From the NCBI RefSeq assembly GCF_019175385.1, contig NC_083342.1:119164376-119228375 (forward strand): a stretch of DNA of 64,000 bases, written 5' to 3'. Source of the stretch: Lycium barbarum. Lineage: Eukaryota > Streptophyta > Magnoliopsida > Solanales > Solanaceae. Within the stretch, counting starts at the first letter, position 1. Each line of letters begins with the position of its first letter. The notes beneath the pieces are model-generated. The model saw only the letters and a program-made list of their open reading frames with translations, did not search any database and was not told the origin of the DNA. Position numbers and translations under genes: made by a program. Shown piece after piece: positions 58,537 to 64,000 of the stretch.

Positions 58537-59365
58537 AAATATGGGGGAGTCTATAGATGATAGGATGAAGTCAACTGCAGCTGCCACATAATTTTTTCAT
58601 TAGTTCTTTATAGTAGTATTCTTAAATGATTATTTTCAAGTATAACACCTTTGATATCATACTTCTCAGCAACTTATTTTTCAGTTGCATTGAGTACATA
58701 ACATTTCAATCTCCCAGAATACTCTACAGGAGAATCACTTCTCAAAATCAATTTCTCCCATGACTTAGCAGTGACAACTTCAGCTGCACATTACAAGTTA
58801 GGAAGCGATTGTTAACATAACTTTTCAAAATCAACCCTATAATATAATTTTACATGACTTTATGCTTCTGGTAGAAGCTGCAAAATTTGATCTCTTGTGC
58901 AGATGTAAGCTGGATAAGAGACCTTGCTATTTGCTTATGCTTTTCCTATGTTGTATAAAAGCTTTTGCTAATCGTTACTGGAAACTTAAAAAGATTTCTA
59001 TTATTTCAGAGGATTTTCAAGCATTCATGGCTTATAACTAAAGGCTTGCATTACTGGATACCCACTGTCACGGTGCAACATGTTTTCAAAATTTAAGTGT
59101 TAAGAAACAAAAGGTTGACCATAATTCACCTGCCATAGTTCAAACTATCATCTGATTAAAAGAACATGGCTCTCTCTTCCCGCTCTCACTTTCGCTTTCC
59201 CCTGCACCGTTACTCTTTCTCTGGAAAAAGGTGGGAGGAAAACTCATTTCCATTTGCTTCCTTTTTCTTTCCCTCCTTCCCCAAGTCCCTCTCCTGGGAT
59301 ACCCAAGATCTCGATGGATTCGACTCGTATCCGGATACAACACTCTGCTTAGTACCTCCTTCATC
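58537..59365. other. ATase 3' UTR and intergenic DNA
   Basis: The 3' UTR probably ends within a few hundred bases. No gene is supported. The open frames at 59140-59540 include the start of the minisatellite and have no recognisable domain. Confidence 0.4.
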
Positions 59366-59370
59366 GTTCA

Positions 59371-59800
59371 ATGCTACACCGCATGCTCTGTTCAAACTCC
59401 GTCTCCAACGCGACGTTGTTAGAGCTAAGGCACTTTCAAACCTCGCCGGTGTTAACACCATCGGTGGCCGCCGCGCTCCTTCTCTTCAATGCTACACCAC
59501 ATGCTCCGTTCAAATTCCATCTCTTATCCGACGTTGTTAGAGCTAAGACACTTTCAAACCTCGCCGTTGTCAACACCACCATCGGCCGCCGCGCTCCTTC
59601 ATCCTTAAATGCTGCACCACATGCTCCATTCGAAATCTGTCTCCAACGCGATGCTATTAGAGCAAAGGCACTTTCAAACCTCGCCGACGTTAACACCACT
59701 GTGGCTGCCGCGCTCCTTCATCCTTAAATGCTACACCACATGCTCTGTTCGAACACCGTCTCCAACGCGACGCTGCTAGAGCTAAGGCACTTTCAAACCT
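59371..59800 (+). repeat. 119-bp minisatellite, about 3.6 copies
   Basis: Units begin ATGCTACACCRCATGCTC at 59371, 59489, 59609 and 59728 (spacing 118, 120, 119), each followed by GAGCTAAGGCACTTTCAAAC and GCCGCCGCGCTCC. The last copy stops near 59800. The unit is GC-rich against A/T-rich flanks. Spacing that is not a multiple of three means the open frames across it are not a single repeat protein. Confidence 0.92.
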
Positions 59801-61800
59801 AGCTCTGAAAAAATGAAAAAAAGTAGGGGATAGAAGAGAAGTGGCTCAGCTCAAAATATAAGCAAGACTTATTTGCCTTATTGATCCATCAATAACACAT
59901 GAAAAAAACACCATAAAACTAAGATAGAAGATCTGAAAAAAAAAAATAGTAAGATTGGTTGTTGTTTGGTCATTCTGGGATTTCTTTTGTTATTATTAGG
60001 AGGAGCTTAAACTAGAGGTATGCTTAGGATGAATCGAGATACTACTTCATCAAAAAGAAAAGGAAATAAAAAAGCACATAATGTAGCTGAATTAGATGAA
60101 TCAAAAAAGGTGAGAAGATTAAACAAAACGTTTCCTAATTTACACATGTCGGTGCAGATTTTTCGGCTCGACAACGTCATTCGATAGGTCTTGACACTGG
60201 AAACATCTCTGTAGTGCAATGACGCACTAAAAATAGAATCACATATTATCCTATTGTGCACAACACAGGATTGTCCGCAAATCGACTCACTTCCGAAGAT
60301 AGGGCTATACTTCAGGGCATCATAGGGTTTTATTTCAATCCATTTGATCGAGGTAAAATTCCAGTGTCGATCATTGAACTATTAGATATACATATAAGAC
60401 ATGATATGGCTCTATTTTGTGGCTAACGTCACCGTAGAACAGCCCTCGATCGAGTTACGGGAACAACACATTAACTAGTTGAAAGATCTATTATATAACT
60501 TTGTCGCGAATCCTCTACCAAACGACGTGCTTCATCTAATAGACACAAGCCTTCACAGCACTAAGGCTAAACCTGACATGAAAGAGGTAGTGTTGATGCA
60601 TCCATCCTTTCATATATATAAATTGTACCATGTTTGCATTTCTCATGTATATGTATAACCTGTACCACTGCCATAGAAATTCTCCTAATTCAATTGTCCT
60701 CAATCAGTTTTTGCACTTTTTGCATACAATCAACACCTATAGCTAGTCGGGAGAGAAGAATAAATGTTAATGCACGGCATAGTACGAAATGGAATGCTTT
60801 CCTCACTCAAATCGTTGGTCATCTTAATCAAAAAACATTTCAAACATTAGTTAGGTGTATTTATATGCATGAGGCATGCATACTCCACTATCGAAGAGTT
60901 CCCATTCTTATTACAAAAATAGTTTCAGTAACTTCAATTTGAAACAAAATTGTCGAACAACTAGTCAATTCATGCACATTTATTAGGGTGAATTAGTTTT
61001 AACATTTTAGGGTGAACTAATCCTCTTAAAGTAGACATGAAGTTGCATTTATTTCCACTTATGATTCCACCAACCTTGTACATACTGAAGTTGCATTTAT
61101 GGATGTTTAATGATTCCATCAACCTTACACTCAAGTATTTTTCTTTATAGAGCTTGTAATTAGATACTGCAAGATTCATTTGACTCCCTCCCCACATCTT
61201 CCCATACTCTCTTGGTTGCACTTCCTTTCTTCTTTTTTCTCTCTCTTATTTCACCTTCTTCTAGTATAATGGAATATAAAATATTAGATAATATTTATGA
61301 CAAAACATATGAACGTGAGGTGTGGAATCTCCTCGTAGCTATGTTCTAAAATTAAAATAAGATTTTCTCTCTTATTTTACATTACTAGCAAAAAATTGGC
61401 CAAACCATATTAGATTAATATGCTTCTTTTAATATAGTTTTCTTTGTCGTCTGATTTATCGTCGTTCAAGGTTTGCAATTATAAGTTTTCGCGTGACGCC
61501 CTGATTATTCCGATCCAACACAAATAACTAGGCGGATAAATGTAGAAGACAAGGATTTACCAAAACAAAATATTTCTTAAGTCATTCGACGTAAAACTAA
61601 ACAAGAAAAAGTAATACTAATTGTTGTAATATAATGGAGTAATGTCCACTGCTCTTCTACATGATGCATTGTTAATCCTCCACTATTTTTCACAATTGTG
61701 GGTTTAACTCTCACGCCCATAACCTCCCCATAATCTTCCTCATGATGTCAATGATTACATATTCGTGACACCATTTGATGTTCCTCAATGTAGTCATATA
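59801..61800. other. intergenic, possible decayed coding sequence at 60040-60590
   Basis: About 550 bases (60040-60590) have lower A/T content and more codon-like texture than the flanks, but are broken by stops in every frame and match nothing I recognise. The remainder (60600-61800) is A/T-rich with short duplicated words (AAGTTGCATTTAT at 61029 and 61088). No gene supported. Confidence 0.35.
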
Positions 61801-64000
61801 AATAGAGGTATTAATAGTTGAAGACATTTGTGGAACACTTGAAAGAGAGAAGAAAGTTATCCTATATTATTGTTATTTTAAGCTTTAATTTTACAACACT
61901 AATAAAGTTGTTCTACACTAATAGGTCTTATGATAACAACACTTGCTCATTTGTAAGAAATAATCACGAGATGCAATGTGTAATGCGACCACCATTTCCT
62001 CCTGTAAATGGGAATTTAATAGAGCGCCTATCAATAATTGATGCTTATAGTAAGGGGTTCAACAAAAAAACTTATTGTTGTGATTCTGTATTTTGGACAT
62101 GTTTAGGCTTATCATGAGGTATTCTACTAGTAGATTACAATTTCTTTTCAAGATCAACTTGTATCTTTTTATTGTGGGAATGAACCAACTATTGGGTCAT
62201 AACACAATTCGCCAAACTTTAACATACCAAACAACACAATTTTTTTATTTTGAATACTTTTGGCATGTTTATATGGGTCAACTTCCCAAATTGACCCCCC
62301 GAAAAAAATAATGTCCAACCCAACCCACCAAAACTTGAAACTGTGCAAAAAATATATAGCTCAATTATTGCAGAAAAGCAATCAAATTAATTTTTCATAC
62401 CATAAAATCATTTAACATATGCTATTAATTTTCATAAAAAGTCATGTTGGCTTTTTGTCATTGAAAATTAGCCGAAAAGTTCCTTTCTCATTACAAAAGT
62501 ATTTTAAAATCCGCACCAATCTCTTAATTTTTTATTTTATTTTATAAACTAACAGTAATTTTTTTTGATAGAAACGGAAATTTCATTAATTTTATAAACA
62601 GTTAAAAACTCATTTCTATCAACATATTGTGTTTGGGATATTACATTCATCTATCTTATCTTGATTTTTCTGTAACAAGATATGTTTAAATTGTAACAAG
62701 ATATGTTTAAATGATAAATATAGTATGTTATTCGGAAACTATCTTTTTCAACAATTATCTATATCTATATTATTTTAAAAGCATGAATATAAATGTTGGT
62801 TGATCAAAATATCCTTCAAATATTGAACGACTTTTTTACTCCTATAAAAGTTAAATTATTATTCTATAGCTGGATACTAATATCATATATCCTAATTTTA
62901 CGAATTTGAAGTCAAAAACAATTGCTAGATTACAATAGTTGGAGGAGTCTTCCTAATATGAACTGCAACGAGATTAAAACTTCTTCAAAAGCTTGAACCC
63001 TTCTAGCATTAAAACTACTACATTTAAATAATTTAAATCTCTTAAAAAGTTGATGGCAAAGATGGTGTTTTTCTCTCCGCTCATATGTGCTAACTTGTAT
63101 CTTGTTCTCGATCAAAGCATGCTTCTTTAATATGCTTTTGTCTTTTATGTTTTTTATTTTTAGGAATAATAAGATACCTAATACTTATATTTCTATTATT
63201 CTTGTCGTCGCTTGTAATCTTTATGTTCTGAGTTGTATATGAGAACTTTCAATTTTATAGGAATATTAACTTTTTCAGAACTTGTCATTCGTACAGTTAT
63301 CTCATGAGATTAATGCTGAAATCTGGCATGGATCATTAGGTTTTGGTGGTTCTTGGAGATAACACTACGGTAAATTTTCTGTTCTTGACTATTGAAATGA
63401 GTTTTTTCAATATATTGTAAATTTGGTTCTTGATAAGCATGTGTTCTGGATAAAATTTTGACTTTTTCTTTTTTTTATTTTTCATTTTTTTCAAAAGATA
63501 TAACTGTCAATAGGAACAGGAATTGTCCCTTTAATGAGAGTTCAACAAAGGATAACTAAAAAAATGCCCTTTAAAGTAGATAATAGCTTCAAATAGTATA
63601 CTACATAGAGAAAGCATTGTACTTTAGAGTAGTTAAGAAGCTTAAGATGACATTGTTGTGTTGGTATCATTTTTCCGTCGAAATTATAATGTTTTCCAAC
63701 TAAGTTAAGGTATCGCGAGAAAACAAAAAGAAGCAAAGCATAGTCTTTCCATTAACTGGCTCTTTCCGTTGTTCATAGAAATAATTCTATCATTGCCATC
63801 AAAATTATATGTTTCAAGGTGAGTCAATTGGATTTCTTGGTCGAGATGATCGTTTCATTCTTGGTTAGATGATTTTATTTTAATTAAGTGTTATTCACTA
63901 CTGAGTGTACTTGGCATCCCAAAACCAATTAAACAATAGCATAGTGATTTTGTAGAATGCGTATATTTTATTGTTCGGCATGATCAAGTTTCCAGTTATA
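61801..64000. other. intergenic, no gene seen
   Basis: A/T-rich. A 21-bp tandem TGTAACAAGATATGTTTAAAT lies at about 62671-62712. Short open frames have no recognisable domain. Confidence 0.4.
62558..62605 (-). mobile_element. possible LINE 3' tail (minus strand)
   Basis: On the minus strand, TTTATAAAATTAATGAAATT followed by TCCGTTTCTATC and a run of eight A resembles the end of the intron-1 LINE (TTTATAAATGAAATACG...TGATC plus poly(A)). Only the tail is visible, so this is tentative. Confidence 0.3.

Overview
This is nuclear DNA of a flowering plant, very probably a member of the Solanaceae and perhaps Nicotiana. The evidence is large introns, A/T-rich intergenic DNA, plant orthologues of four housekeeping genes, and transposon types I associate with Solanaceae: Ty1/copia elements with short LTRs, Tourist- and Stowaway-type MITEs, and a tRNA-derived SINE. 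The species assignment is inference. I see no operons, CRISPR arrays, rRNA genes or confident tRNA genes.

Layout. 1-5654: a decayed Ty1/copia retrotransposon entering from the left edge and ending in an LTR. 5655-16640: gene-free repeat land with a 0.76 kb TIR element, two copies of a TGTATT-rich composite repeat, a candidate 3.1 kb non-autonomous Helitron, and a 1.39 kb MULE-type MITE with a perfect 9-bp target-site duplication. 16800-19735: DCC1, a sister-chromatid cohesion factor (3 coding exons, 398 aa). 20690-22387: a truncated copia element with its LTR, a tandem duplication and two abutting Tourist MITEs. 22648-41703: DNA2/JHS1, the replication nuclease-helicase (34 coding exons, 1436 aa), whose introns hold a LINE tail, a SINE, a 0.73 kb inverted-repeat-bounded block and an unexplained open segment. 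43621-46149: a 2.5 kb foldback element with 200-bp TIRs, two Stowaway MITEs and a decayed tandem array. 46409-51970 (minus strand): EIF3B (11 exons, 717 aa). 52869-54521: a candidate Helitron end, a third TGTATT composite repeat and a palindromic MITE. 56902-58536: intronless plastid amidophosphoribosyltransferase (544 aa). 58537-64000: intergenic DNA with a 4-copy, 119-bp minisatellite and no recognisable gene.

How the genes relate. DCC1 (alternative clamp loader, cohesion) and DNA2 (flap processing, fork repair) are same-strand neighbours. Each has a near-perfect E2F site upstream, which fits coordinated S-phase expression. EIF3B (translation initiation, with a telo-box upstream) and the first enzyme of purine synthesis are growth-linked but not otherwise connected. 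I reconstructed exons by following reading-frame phase, GT-AG signals and family conservation by eye; the phases close exactly for all three spliced genes. I found no convincing undescribed multi-gene system. The best leads are the paired E2F sites, a GC-AG intron in DNA2, the nested foldback element, the unexplained open segment in DNA2 intron 32, and the duplicated splice-donor repeats in EIF3B intron 1.
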